Origin: Streptomyces sp. CA-210063
Lineage (GTDB): Bacteria > Actinomycetota > Actinomycetes > Streptomycetales > Streptomycetaceae
Assembly: GCF_024612015.1 (NCBI RefSeq)
Contig: NZ_CP102512.1
Coordinates: 4,836,001-4,900,000 of the forward strand
Direction: 5' to 3'
Length of the DNA stretch: 64,000 nucleotides
Below the pieces are notes generated by a model. It had not been told where the DNA came from. It saw only the letters and a program-made list of their open reading frames with translations, and searched no databases. The translations under genes were made by a program, and so were the position numbers. Of the stretch, positions 34,517 to 43,503 are shown piece after piece. Every line of letters starts with the position of its first letter. The first letter of the stretch is position 1.

Positions 34517-35500
34517 GTGACAAACCGAACGAAAGCGATACATCCCCATCCAGTGACCGAGCTGTGCGAGGAAGGCGGGCGCCTCTACGCGAACGCCCTG
34601 CGGGTGGGACGTATCGCCCGCGCGGACGTGGAGTCCGCGCCCTGTCTGATGGAGTTCGCGCTCCTGCATCCGGATCCGGACGACATCGGCTGGCTGCGCC
34701 CCGTGGCCCCGCTGGTCGCCCTGGCCCAGCGGCTGAGCCCCATAGAACGCGAGATCAGCGAGCGCCGGCGGCTGTCGATCGAACTCTCCGACGCCTTCGA
34801 GCCGTTCATGGCGCTCACCGCCCAGGGGACGGCGCCCACCCACGCGATCACGGTCCTGGAGGGCCTGGACCGGATCAACGCGGCGCTCGACCAGGCCACG
34901 GCCGAGTGCCGGACCGAGATGCTCACCGTCCAGCCGAGCGGCCGCCGCCGCCCCGAACAGCGGCTCATCGAGGGGCTGGAGCGTGACCGGCCGCTGATCG
35001 AACGCGGTGTGCGGCTGCGCACCCTCTACCAGCACACCGCCCGGTACAGCCCCGAACGGCTGGCGTACGTCGACCAGATCGGCGACGGCAAGGTGGAGAT
35101 ACGCACCATCGACGAGCTCGTCGAGCGGCTCATCGTCTGCGACGAGTCCGTCGCCTTCATCCCCGTCCGGGACGACCGGCAGGTCGCCCTGGAGCTGCGC
35201 CACCCCGGCCTCGTCCGCTACCTCATCAAGGTCTTCGAGTTCATGTGGTCCCGGGCGGTCCCGCTGAGCGCCGGCGCCCCGTACGAGGCGGCGCCCGACG
35301 GCATCACGGACATCCAGCACTCCATCGCCAAGCTCCTCGTCGAGGGCCACGTCGACGAGGCCATAGCGCGCCGCCTCGGCATGAACGTCCGCACCTGCCG
35401 CGCCCACATAGCCAAGCTGGCGACGGCGCTGGGCAGCGGCAGCAGGGCCCAACTCGGCTATCTGATAGCGCAGTCGGGGATGCTCGAGCAGGAGGGCTGA
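34517..35500 (+). CDS. LuxR-type transcriptional regulator with TrmB-like sensor domain
   Basis: A 327-residue regulator. The N-terminal half (ALLHPDPDDIGWLRP, then TEMLTVQPSGRRRPEQRLIEGLERDRPLIERGVRLRTLYQHTAR) is a TrmB/phospholipase-D-like sensor found in streptomycete regulators. The C-terminus is a LuxR HTH (IAKLLVEGHVDEAIARRLGMNVRTCRAHIAKL). The GTG at 34517 is favoured because gggtggag lies just upstream; an ATG at 34487 is possible. It converges with a paralogous regulator at 35585-36715; the stop-to-stop gap is only 84 bp. Its target is unknown. Confidence 0.88.
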   Translation: MTNRTKAIHPHPVTELCEEGGRLYANALRVGRIARADVESAPCLMEFALLHPDPDDIGWLRPVAPLVALAQRLSPIEREISERRRLSIELSDAFEPFMALTAQGTAPTHAITVLEGLDRINAALDQATAECRTEMLTVQPSGRRRPEQRLIEGLERDRPLIERGVRLRTLYQHTARYSPERLAYVDQIGDGKVEIRTIDELVERLIVCDESVAFIPVRDDRQVALELRHPGLVRYLIKVFEFMWSRAVPLSAGAPYEAAPDGITDIQHSIAKLLVEGHVDEAIARRLGMNVRTCRAHIAKLATALGSGSRAQLGYLIAQSGMLEQEG

Positions 35501-35584
35501 CTGACGTGGGAGGCGGGTCGCACGAGGGCCGGATCCCGCTCGTCGCCCTGCCGGGCAGTGGGCGCCGGGCCCGACCGGGCCACC

Positions 35585-36670
35585 TCAGCGGGCGGTCGGG
35601 GATTCCGGAGCGGGAAGCGGGACCGTAGGAGCGGGGGCCGGGGAGGGGAGGGCCGGCAGGTCGTCCGGGGCGGCGGAGCGGGGTGGGCCGTCGAGGCCCA
35701 CCTCGGCGATGCGGACCCCCAGCTGCGTGCGGCTGGCCGCGCCGAGTCGTTCGGAGAGGCGGGCGATGTGGGCCCGGCAGGTGCGGACGCTGATGCCCAG
35801 GCGTTCGGCGACCACGGCGTCCTGGTGGCCCTCCGCCAGCAGCGCGGCGATGGAGCGCTCCCGGTGGGTGATGCCCGCGATGCCGGTCGCCGGGAGGGGC
35901 GCGGCCAGCGGGATGCCCAGCCGCCAGAGCCGTTCGAAGACCGTGACCAGGTACTCGACGAGCGCCGGGTGGCGGATCTCCAGGGCCATGGTCCGGTCGG
36001 TGTTGGCGGGGATGAAGGCCACCGCGCGGTCGAAGACGATGAGGCGTTCCACGACCTCGTCCAGGGTGCGGGCCTCCGCCGACTCCCCCATCAGCTCCAT
36101 GTAGTTGTGCAGGCCCTGCCCGTGCCGGGCCACATGCGTGTACAGGTCCCGCATGCGCACGCCCCGGCGGCACATCGCCTGCGCCCGGTGCAGCCCCTCG
36201 CGCAGCTCGTCCTCGCGGCGGATGCCGCCCGGCTGGACGGTCAGCACCTCCGTGGTGCAGCGGTCGGTGGCCTCGTCGATCGCCGCCCGGATCCGGGACA
36301 GCCCGTCGAGCACCCGGATCGCCGTGCTCTCCGCCGACCTCGGTTCCGGGGAGCCGCCGAGCCCGGCGTACCACTCGACGGCGTCGACCGCCGCGCCCAT
36401 CCGGGCCTGACTGGCGCTGACCTCCGCGTGGACGCCGCGCAGCAGCCGGGTCATGACCTCCTGGGGCGAGGTGGGCACCAGCCAGCCCATGTCGTCGGGG
36501 TCGGGGTGCAGCAGGGCGAGTTCGACCAGGCAGGGCACGGCGTCGGCGTCCGCGCGCGGGACACGGCCCCGCCGTACGGCTCTGGAGTACACGCGGTCCC
36601 CGGCCGCGCAGAGCCGGTCGGCGCCGTGCGGATGCTCCTCGGTCGCGTGCCCGGCCCTCACCCAATTCAC
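35585..36670 (-). CDS. Paralogous LuxR-type regulator with TrmB-like domain
   Basis: A ~361-residue regulator, paralogous to the one at 34517-35500 along its whole length: ELALLHPDPDDMGWL, LTVQPGGIRREDELREGLHRAQAMCRRGVRMRDLYTHVARHG, HTH SIAALLAEGHQDAVVAERLGISVRTCRAHIARL. The C-terminus adds a Pro-rich tail. The start shown is the GTG at 36670; an ATG at 36715 is possible. The near-palindrome at 36725-36743 just upstream may be an autoregulatory site. The two genes are convergent, which may create antisense interference. Confidence 0.88.
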   Translation of the reverse strand: MNWVRAGHATEEHPHGADRLCAAGDRVYSRAVRRGRVPRADADAVPCLVELALLHPDPDDMGWLVPTSPQEVMTRLLRGVHAEVSASQARMGAAVDAVEWYAGLGGSPEPRSAESTAIRVLDGLSRIRAAIDEATDRCTTEVLTVQPGGIRREDELREGLHRAQAMCRRGVRMRDLYTHVARHGQGLHNYMELMGESAEARTLDEVVERLIVFDRAVAFIPANTDRTMALEIRHPALVEYLVTVFERLWRLGIPLAAPLPATGIAGITHRERSIAALLAEGHQDAVVAERLGISVRTCRAHIARLSERLGAASRTQLGVRIAEVGLDGPPRSAAPDDLPALPSPAPAPTVPLPAPESPTAR

Positions 36671-37074
36671 CCCCGGTTCCCGCCTCTTCGGAGCGCCACT
36701 ATGCGCGGCCCGCACCGGCTCCGCAACACGGCTCCGCCGTGTTTCCGTCCCGAAAACCTCCCTTGCGCCCGCCTATCTCCACCCCTCAGGCAGTGCGCTC
36801 TGCAACAAGCTGAAGTCGGGGACGGGAGCCCCGCGGACGACCCTGGCAAGTTCCCCTCGCCCGGCCGTGGAAACGGCGGGAGGCGGGTCGACCGCCCGGC
36901 CGGGGATCCCCGAGTACGGCTCCCCGCCGCACTCGAAGTGCGCGGACGAAAGCCTCGCCTCCCCCGCCCGGCCGTACTTCAAACCCTCCGTTTCCGCAGG
37001 TCGTGGCCGTGCCCGCAAGACGGCGGAAATGCGATGGTGATCGCGCCGTTACGCCTCGCACTTACCGTCGGGCC
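36671..37074. other. 404-bp divergent promoter region
   Basis: The region separates the leftward LuxR gene from the rightward ATP-grasp gene. It holds AACACGGC-TCC-GCCGTGTT (36725-36743), a perfect 8-bp inverted repeat suited to a LuxR-type operator. The rest is G/C-rich without a supported gene or clear -10/-35 boxes. Confidence 0.6.
36725..36743. promoter_or_regulatory. Inverted repeat, probable operator
   Basis: Perfect 8-bp arms AACACGGC and GCCGTGTT with a 3-base spacer lie 55-75 bp upstream of the GTG start of the LuxR gene at 36670. It is a candidate autoregulatory site. Confidence 0.55.
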
Positions 37075-38616
37075 ATGGCGGACATATTTGACGCGTACGC
37101 GTTGGCCGACGCGTGGGACGAGATGTTTGAGCGGCCGGGTGAGGTCAGGACCGCCTATGAGCCGGTACTGGCCGCCCTGCAGCCCATCGAGCCGACCGAA
37201 CTGAGGTTCAGGGCGGACCAGATGGCCCGGGCGTTCACGGACCGGGGCGTGACGTACGCCTTCGCCGGCGAGGAGAGACCATGGCCGCTGGACCTGGTCC
37301 CCCGCATCCTGGACGCCCTGGAGTGGGACCTCATCCAGCGCGGGGTCGCCCAGCGCGTGAGGGCGTTGGAGGCGTATCTCGCGGACGCGTACGGGCCGTG
37401 CCGGGCCTTCGAGGACGGGGTCGTGCCCTGGCGGCTGCTCCTCAACTCCGCCCACTTCCACCGGGCCGCGCACGGGGTGGAACCTCCCGGCGGGGTCCGC
37501 ATCCATGTCGCCGGCATCGACCTCGTACGGGACGAGGCGGGCGACTTCCGGGTGCTGGAGGACAACGTCCGGGTGCCGTCCGGGGTCTCGTACGTCATCG
37601 AGAACCGGCGCGCGATGACCCGCGTCTTCCCCTCACTCTTCGCCGAACAGCACGTCGTGCCCGTCGACGGCTACGCGCAGAAGCTGCTCGCCGCGCTCAG
37701 GGCCGCCGCGCCCGGCGGCATCGGTGATCCCCGGGTCGTCGTCCTCACCCCCGGCCCCAGCAACGCCGCCTACTTCGAACACGCCCTGCTGGCCCGCCTG
37801 ATGGGCGTGCAGCTGGTCGAGGGCCACGACCTCGTCTGCCGCGGCAACCGGGTGTGGATGCGCACCACACGCGGGGAGATGCCCGTCCACGTCGTATACC
37901 GACGCCTCGACGACGACTTCCTCGATCCGCTCCACTTCCGCCCCGACTCGGTGATCGGCTGCCCCGGGATCATGGGCGCCGCGCTGGCGGGGAACGTGAC
38001 GCTGGCGAACGCGGTCGGCAACGGCATAGCTGACGACAAGCTGCTCTACACGTACGTACCGGATCTGATCAGGTACTACCTCGGTGAGGAACCGATTCTC
38101 CCGAATGTGGAGTCCTTCCGGCCGGACGAACCCGGGCAGTTGGAGGCGGTCCTCGACCAGATCGACCAACTCGTCATCAAGCCGGTCGACGGGGCCGGCG
38201 GCCAGGGCATCGTCATCGGGCCGAAGGCGGACCGGGAGACGCTGGAGCGCACCCGGGAGGCCGTGCTCGCCGATCCGCGCGGGTGGATCGCCCAGCGGCC
38301 GGTGGCCCTGTCCACCTCCCCCACCCTCGCCGGTGAACGCATGGCCCCGCGCCACATCGATCTGCGGCCCTTCGCCGTGAACGACGGCGACGAGGTGTGG
38401 GTGCTCCCCGGCGGGCTGACCCGCGTCGCCCTTCAGGAGGGCAACCTCATCGTCAACTCCAGCCAGGGCGGCGGCTCGAAGGACACGTGGGTCCTCGCCG
38501 AGGGCCCCGCCGAGCAGCGCTACGAGGAGGCCCGCGGCACCCTGCCCGAGAAGGCGCCGCGCCAGCTCGGGCCCGACGGCGGCCGGACCGTCGTACAGGA
38601 AGGGGCGCAACAGTGA
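37075..38616 (+). CDS. Circularly permuted ATP-grasp protein (DUF404/DUF407)
   Basis: A 513-residue member of the cp-ATP-grasp type 2 family. It contains VLEDNVRVPSGVSYVIENRR, VVVLTPGPSNAAYFEHALLARLMG, VYRRLDDDFLDPL, VIKPVDGAGGQGIVIGP and SPTLAGERMAPRHIDLRPFAVNDG. These are the family's ATP-binding and metal motifs in permuted order. It is thought to ligate peptides or modify an amine/carboxyl pair, but no substrate is established. The ATG at 37075 matches the family start; an upstream frame was rejected. Its stop overlaps the alpha-E gene start (GTGA), and a transglutaminase follows, forming the known three-gene module. Confidence 0.95.
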   Translation: MADIFDAYALADAWDEMFERPGEVRTAYEPVLAALQPIEPTELRFRADQMARAFTDRGVTYAFAGEERPWPLDLVPRILDALEWDLIQRGVAQRVRALEAYLADAYGPCRAFEDGVVPWRLLLNSAHFHRAAHGVEPPGGVRIHVAGIDLVRDEAGDFRVLEDNVRVPSGVSYVIENRRAMTRVFPSLFAEQHVVPVDGYAQKLLAALRAAAPGGIGDPRVVVLTPGPSNAAYFEHALLARLMGVQLVEGHDLVCRGNRVWMRTTRGEMPVHVVYRRLDDDFLDPLHFRPDSVIGCPGIMGAALAGNVTLANAVGNGIADDKLLYTYVPDLIRYYLGEEPILPNVESFRPDEPGQLEAVLDQIDQLVIKPVDGAGGQGIVIGPKADRETLERTREAVLADPRGWIAQRPVALSTSPTLAGERMAPRHIDLRPFAVNDGDEVWVLPGGLTRVALQEGNLIVNSSQGGGSKDTWVLAEGPAEQRYEEARGTLPEKAPRQLGPDGGRTVVQEGAQQ

Positions 38617-39548
38617 ACGACGTGATCCTCTCCCGGATAGCCGAGGCCCTGACCTGGACGGGACGGTATGTGGAGCGGGCCGACGCCACCGGCCGCATCC
38701 TCGACGCCTATCTCCACCGCCTCCTCGAAGACCCCTGGCGGGACGAGGACGCCGCCTGCCGGTCGCTGTACGCGATTCTCGGCGTGGACGCGCCCGACCA
38801 GCACTGCGACATGCAGCAGGTGCTGGACCAGCTGGCCTTCGACGCCCGCTCGACGGGGGCCATCGAGGGCGCGCTCGGGGCGGCCCGCCTCAACGCCCGC
38901 AGCGCCCGCGAGGCCGTCTCCTCCGAGATGTGGGAGTGCCTGAACTCCACCTGGCACGCCCTCGCCGACCAGCGGACGGCCGCGCGCCGCACGGGCGGCC
39001 CGTACGCGTATCTGGAGCTGGTACGACAGCGCGCGGCCCTCTTCTTCGGGCTGGCGGACTCGACGATGAGCCGCGACGACAGTTGGCGTTTCGTCGTCCT
39101 GGGCCGCAGCCTGGAGCGGGTGGACATGACCGTACGGCTGCTGTCGGTCCGGGTGCTGGACGCGCCGCACGCCCCCGACTGGCCGACCCTGCTGAGCGCG
39201 AGCGGCGCCGACGAGGCGTACGCGCGGGTGCACGGCGGCTTCGGCGACAGCCCCAAGGTCGCCGAGTTCCTGCTCCTGGACCGGGACTTCCCCCGCTCGG
39301 CGCTGCACGCGCTGACCACGGCGGAGGAGTGCCTGGCCGCGCTCGGCCGCCCCCGCCAGGACCCGGCCCGCCGCCCGATCGGTGCCCTGCGCACCCACCT
39401 CGAATACCTCGACTCCGAGTCCCTGGAGGCCGGACTGCCCACGCTGCTGCGCGACTTGCAGCAGGCGTGCATGGCCTCGGCGGAGGCGGTGGCCGAGAAG
39501 TTCTTCCCGTACCAAGGTCCCGTCGAGTGGGCCCAGGAAGGCGCGTGA
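38613..39548 (+). CDS. Alpha-E domain protein (DUF403)
   Basis: A 311-residue helical protein with the alpha-E signature: ILSRIAEALTWTGRYVERADATGRILDAYL, then MWECLNSTW and FVVLGRSLERVDMTVRLLSVR. Proteins of this family are always beside circularly permuted ATP-grasp genes. The role is unknown, possibly an accessory or adaptor in peptide ligation. The GTG at 38613 overlaps the ATP-grasp stop, giving translational coupling. It is followed by the transglutaminase gene with a 9-bp gap. Confidence 0.93.
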   Translation: MNDVILSRIAEALTWTGRYVERADATGRILDAYLHRLLEDPWRDEDAACRSLYAILGVDAPDQHCDMQQVLDQLAFDARSTGAIEGALGAARLNARSAREAVSSEMWECLNSTWHALADQRTAARRTGGPYAYLELVRQRAALFFGLADSTMSRDDSWRFVVLGRSLERVDMTVRLLSVRVLDAPHAPDWPTLLSASGADEAYARVHGGFGDSPKVAEFLLLDRDFPRSALHALTTAEECLAALGRPRQDPARRPIGALRTHLEYLDSESLEAGLPTLLRDLQQACMASAEAVAEKFFPYQGPVEWAQEGA

Positions 39549-39557
39549 GCGACCCCG

Positions 39558-40445
39558 ATGACACCTCCACCTCCACCCCCGCCCCCGACCCCCGCCACGA
39601 GGGCGACCCGGCGCCTGCGCATCCGGCACATCACCCGCGTCGCGTACGCCCAGCCCGCGGCCTCCTCCCACAACGAGGTCCGTATGACCCCGCTGACGCT
39701 CCCGGGCCAGACGACCCTGGACGCGCGGGTCCTGGTGAACCCGTCGACACCCACTTGGTCGTACTGGGACTACTGGGGCACCCAGGTCACCGGCTTCGAC
39801 CTCATCGAACCCCACTCCGACCTGACGATCACCGCGACCAGCCTGGTGGAGACGGCCCCGCCGGAGCCCCTGCCGGACGCGCCCGCCTGGGCGGACGTCA
39901 CCGCGGCGACCGCCGACTCCCGCCTCCTGGAGTACCTGACCGCGACCAGCCGCACGACACTCCCGGCCGCACTGCTGGACCGGGCCCGGGAGGTGGCCGC
40001 CGGGCTCGACGTGCACGGGACGGCGATCGCGGTGTCGGGGATGGTCGCCGACCACGTCTCGTACGTGCCGGGCGCGACCGGTGTGCACACCAGCGCGGCC
40101 GAGGCGTGGGAGCAGGGCGCCGGCGTCTGCCAGGACATCGCCCACCTCACCCTCGGGATGCTGCGGGGCCTGGGCCTGCCCACCCGCTATGTCTCCGGCT
40201 ACCTGCACCCCGAACGCGAGGCCGAACTCCACCGGCCCGTCGCCGGCCAGAGCCACGCCTGGATCGAGTACTGGGCGGGCGACTGGACCGGCTACGACCC
40301 CACCAACCGCGTGCCCGCCGACGAGTCCCACGTCGTCGTCGGCCGCGGCCGCGACTACGACGACGTGACCCCGCACAAGGGCATCTACCGGGGGGTGGCC
40401 GGGGGGCCGCCGGAGGTGACGATCGAGTTCACGCGGGTGGCGTGA
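39558..40445 (+). CDS. Transglutaminase-like protease/ligase
   Basis: A 295-residue protein. The N-terminal beta domain (IRHITRVAYAQPAASSHNEVRMTP) is followed by the papain-like core with Cys in GAGVCQDIAHLTLGMLRGLGLPTRYVSGYL, His in QSHAWIEYW and Asp in GYDPTNRVPADESH, completing the triad. The leader is Pro-rich. It completes the ATP-grasp/alpha-E/transglutaminase module, which may make or cut an amide-linked product. The ATG at 39558 is the only start in frame with the core. Confidence 0.93.
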   Translation: MTPPPPPPPPTPATRATRRLRIRHITRVAYAQPAASSHNEVRMTPLTLPGQTTLDARVLVNPSTPTWSYWDYWGTQVTGFDLIEPHSDLTITATSLVETAPPEPLPDAPAWADVTAATADSRLLEYLTATSRTTLPAALLDRAREVAAGLDVHGTAIAVSGMVADHVSYVPGATGVHTSAAEAWEQGAGVCQDIAHLTLGMLRGLGLPTRYVSGYLHPEREAELHRPVAGQSHAWIEYWAGDWTGYDPTNRVPADESHVVVGRGRDYDDVTPHKGIYRGVAGGPPEVTIEFTRVA

Positions 40446-40557
40446 GGGGGTGAACCGGGTGGGGCCGCGCCGCCGTGGTGGGTGAGATCCGCGCGGCCGC
40501 CCGGCAGGGGCGCTGATGGCGTCCCTGCCGGGCCGGGCGTCGGAGGTCGACCGGAAG

Positions 40558-41712
40558 CTAGTTCAGCTTGGCGGCGTCGCAGTCGGCCTTGAAGGCGGAC
40601 GTGCAGATCTGCTTGACGGTGTAGATGCCGTCCGCGACCACCGTCTCCTTGATGTTGGACTTGGTGAGGGCGACCGGGGGCACCAGCTGGGCGGGGATGT
40701 TCTTGGTGGTCGGGGAGTCGACGCTGTCCTTGGCGAGGGCGTCGAACTCGATGGAGCGGCCCTGGACCTTGGCGACGGCCATCTCGGCGGCGGCGGCCGC
40801 CTGCGTCGGGAACGACTTGTACACGGTCATGTACTGGTCGCCCGAAAGGATTCGCTGCACGGCGTCCAGGTCGGCGTCCTGCCCGGTGACCGGCGGCACC
40901 TTGGTGACACCGGCGGTCTTCAGCACGTCGATGACGGCGCCGGCGATGCCGTCGTTGGCGGCGTAGACGGCGTCGATGTTGTCGAGGCCGAGCTTCTCGA
41001 CGGCCTTCTCCATGTTGGCCTTGGCGACGACCGGGTCCCAGTCCTTGGTGTCGTACGTCTCGGAGATCGTCACCTTGTCCTGGAGCTCGGAGAGCGCGCC
41101 GTCCTTGAACATGGCGGCGTTCGGGTCGGTGGGGGACCCGTTCATCATGACGATCTTGTTGGCGGCGCTGTCGCCGAGATCCTCCACCAGCGAGCGGCCC
41201 TGCACCTGCCCGACGAGCTCGTTGTCGAAGGAGACATAGCCGTCGATCGGGCCCTGCGCCAGCCGGTCGTAGGCGATGACGGGGATGCCCGCGTCGTCCG
41301 CCGTCTGCACGGCGGACTTGATGGCCTTGGCGTCCACGGCGTCGACGATGATGATGTCGACCTTGTCCTCGACCATCTGCTCGAGCTGGCTGTTCTGGGT
41401 CTCCGGGTCCTTCTCCGCGTTGGCGTACTTGGTCACGCCCTTGTTGTCGGTCAGCTCGGCGATCTTCTTCTTGATGTTCGGGTAGTCGAACTCCTCGTAC
41501 CGCTTGGTCTCCTTGTCGGGGAACAGCACACCCACGGTGATGTCGTCGCCCTTCGTGGGACTCGCCTCGGCGCTGTCGCCGACGTCCACGACCCCGCAGG
41601 AGGCGAGGGAGACGGCCGCGGCCGAGGCGGCGAGGGCGGTGGCGGTGCGGCGCAGAGCGGTGCGAGGGCGTATACGACCGCCGGGGGTGTTGCTGGTGGT
41701 ACGGGCGTTCAC
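40558..41712 (-). CDS. Sugar ABC transporter substrate-binding lipoprotein, orphan
   Basis: A 384-residue periplasmic-binding type 1 protein of the ribose/xylose class. The start GTG 41712 gives an RR-containing signal (RTALRRTATALAASAAAVSLASC) with lipobox LASC. The mature part has DDITVGVLFPDKETKRYEEFD, IDGYVSFDNELVGQVQGRSLVEDL, VYAANDGIAGAVIDVL and GQDADLDAVQRILSGDQYMTVYK. XylF/ChvE homologues bind xylose or related sugars. No ATPase or permease lies in the adjacent sequence, so it may work with a remote transporter or as a sensor. Confidence 0.9.
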   Translation of the reverse strand: MNARTTSNTPGGRIRPRTALRRTATALAASAAAVSLASCGVVDVGDSAEASPTKGDDITVGVLFPDKETKRYEEFDYPNIKKKIAELTDNKGVTKYANAEKDPETQNSQLEQMVEDKVDIIIVDAVDAKAIKSAVQTADDAGIPVIAYDRLAQGPIDGYVSFDNELVGQVQGRSLVEDLGDSAANKIVMMNGSPTDPNAAMFKDGALSELQDKVTISETYDTKDWDPVVAKANMEKAVEKLGLDNIDAVYAANDGIAGAVIDVLKTAGVTKVPPVTGQDADLDAVQRILSGDQYMTVYKSFPTQAAAAAEMAVAKVQGRSIEFDALAKDSVDSPTTKNIPAQLVPPVALTKSNIKETVVADGIYTVKQICTSAFKADCDAAKLN

Positions 41713-42252
41713 ATCAAGGGCCTTCCGGGCGTGGGTGCAGCAACTGCGACCCAGGAGGCTGAAAGCCAACGCGGTGATCACCTCAGCGTCAAGGAGTAAT
41801 CACTTAACGAGATGACAACAGCCTTGTGTGGTCCTGGTGTGAAGAGGGTAAAGCAAGGGACCCCCTGTGTCGCCGCTCGACCTTCACCTGACACGAGCCA
41901 ACGGCTGCCGCCGGATACCCCCGGGGGCCAAGGGTGTCCGTACGACCGGGCGTTGGGGGACGAAAGGGATGCGTACCGACGGTGACCGGAGCCACCGGAG
42001 CCTACGTGTACGGGCGGCAGGTCAGCGCGGTGACCGGGCTCGCGCCGGGCGGACGCGGACCTGACGTCGCCGACCGGGATGTCCACGGTCCCCGGTGCCC
42101 GGAGACCCCCTCCGGACATCCGGGCGTCCCACCGGTGGGTGGTGGACCTCACTGGTGGAGCGGGGGTGGTCCGCTTCTCACGTGTTCTTACGTTCTTACG
42201 TGTCCTTACGTGTTCATACATGGGCGGGTGGTGAGGTCCAGGTGCTGGTCGG
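41713..42252. other. 540-bp intergenic region between the SBP gene and the zeta-toxin gene
   Basis: It holds the promoter of the SBP gene (plausible but no clear boxes) and the tail region of the toxin. I see no convincing gene. A run of gttcttac / gtccttac / gttcatac repeats (about 42180-42222, period 10-11) is notable. The region also marks the transition from core genes to the T4SS cluster. Confidence 0.6.
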
Positions 42253-43503
42253 CTACCTGCCGTGCCCCCGGTGGGGTGGGGGGCCGCCCGGTCCCTGCTG
42301 GGGTGGGGGGCCGCCCGGTCCCTGGTGGGGTGGGGGGCCGCCCGGTCCCTGGTGGGGCGTCGGACGGGCGGGGCCTGGGCGTGGACTCTCGCCGGGGGCC
42401 TGCGGGGTGGTGGCGGGCCCGCCGGCGGGGCGTGGGGTGCTGCGGGAGCGGGCGGCGGCGGCCGAGGGGGAGGGTGAGGGTGGGGACGGCTGGGCTGGGG
42501 TGCTCGGGGACGGCTGGGCTGAGGTGTCCGGGGTGGGCTTGGCCGTGGCATTCGGGGTCGACTGTGCCGCGGCGTCCGGGACCGGCTTGGCCGCGGCGTT
42601 CGAGGTCAGCTGGGCCGCGGCGTTCGGGGTCAGCAGGGGGCGGGCCTGGTCCTCGATGCGGGTGAGTCTGCCCTGCCACTCGGGGCCCAGCGCCTGGGCG
42701 GTCTCGCGCAGCCGCAGCTGGGTGGTGACGAAGGAGTCGCTCTCGGCTGCCGTCCAGGGGCGGGCGCGCTCCGCCGCGAGGGCCTCGCGCAGCCCGGGCG
42801 GGCCGGTCCAGTTGCCCGTGTCATCGAGGGAGTTGCCGTAACGGGGCTTGCTCTCGCCGCGCCGGTAGACACTCGCGAGGTCGGCGAGGGCGCCCCGGTC
42901 GACCCGGTCGGCGAGTTCGAGGATGCCGGCGTAGGACTCGTCGGCGTTGGACTGCACGGTCAGCCGCCCCTGGCCCCGGTCGGCCAGCTGCTCGAAGTAC
43001 CGGTTGACGATGCCCTGGTTGCTCATCGCCTGCGGCACCCCCATGAAGAGTGCCTCGACGCGGGCGCCGGAGTCCCCGTAGGCCCGCATCTTCTCCTCCA
43101 CGGCCGCCGCGTTCTGCGAGGTCTCCTGGATGATCGCGTGCAGCCCGTGCTCGCGGACGTACGCCTCCGCCTGGGCCATCCAGGCCCGTCCGTCGGCGCG
43201 GGTGTACGCGGCCATCAGGGTGTCGTCCTGGGCCATCAGACGGGCGTACTCGGGGTGGTAGGGCTTGTAGAGATCGCTGTCGACGTCGACGAAGCCGCCG
43301 TGCCGGTTCAGCGTGCCGGCCACCATCTCGGTGACCCTGCTCTTGCCTGCGCCGGGCTGGCCGACCAGGAACACCACGGTGGGCGTCTCCTGCCCGACGC
43401 GGCCCGCCAGGAGGTCGGGGACGATGCGCTCACGGAAGATCCGCCGGTTCTCGGCGTCGGACAGCCGGTGCCGCTCCACCTCGGCGGGGTCGATCACGGT
43501 CAC
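42253..43503 (-). CDS. Zeta-toxin-like P-loop kinase with long Pro-rich tail
   Basis: A 416-residue protein. Residues ~40-200 match zeta toxins: Walker A GQPGAGKS (48-55), VDVDSDLYKPYHPEY for the acceptor-site acid, and IIQETSQN and RVEALFMGVPQAMSNQGIVNRY downstream. Known zeta toxins phosphorylate UDP-N-acetylglucosamine or its analogues. The second half is disordered, Pro/Ala/Ser-rich, and ends in a nine-residue GPGGPPPHQ-type repeat encoded by 27-bp units (about 42280-42360). The GTG start overlaps the stop of the 43500-43835 gene (GTGA). It lies at the edge of the T4SS-like cluster, so it could be a secreted effector or a toxin-antitoxin pair. Confidence 0.82.
   Translation of the reverse strand: MTVIDPAEVERHRLSDAENRRIFRERIVPDLLAGRVGQETPTVVFLVGQPGAGKSRVTEMVAGTLNRHGGFVDVDSDLYKPYHPEYARLMAQDDTLMAAYTRADGRAWMAQAEAYVREHGLHAIIQETSQNAAAVEEKMRAYGDSGARVEALFMGVPQAMSNQGIVNRYFEQLADRGQGRLTVQSNADESYAGILELADRVDRGALADLASVYRRGESKPRYGNSLDDTGNWTGPPGLREALAAERARPWTAAESDSFVTTQLRLRETAQALGPEWQGRLTRIEDQARPLLTPNAAAQLTSNAAAKPVPDAAAQSTPNATAKPTPDTSAQPSPSTPAQPSPPSPSPSAAAARSRSTPRPAGGPATTPQAPGESPRPGPARPTPHQGPGGPPPHQGPGGPPPQQGPGGPPPHRGHGR

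Noticed and set aside
41934..42665. Plus-strand frames overlapping the zeta-toxin tail
   Set aside because: They begin in the intergenic region but mainly read the tail repeats in antisense; Gly/Arg/Pro-rich without start signals.
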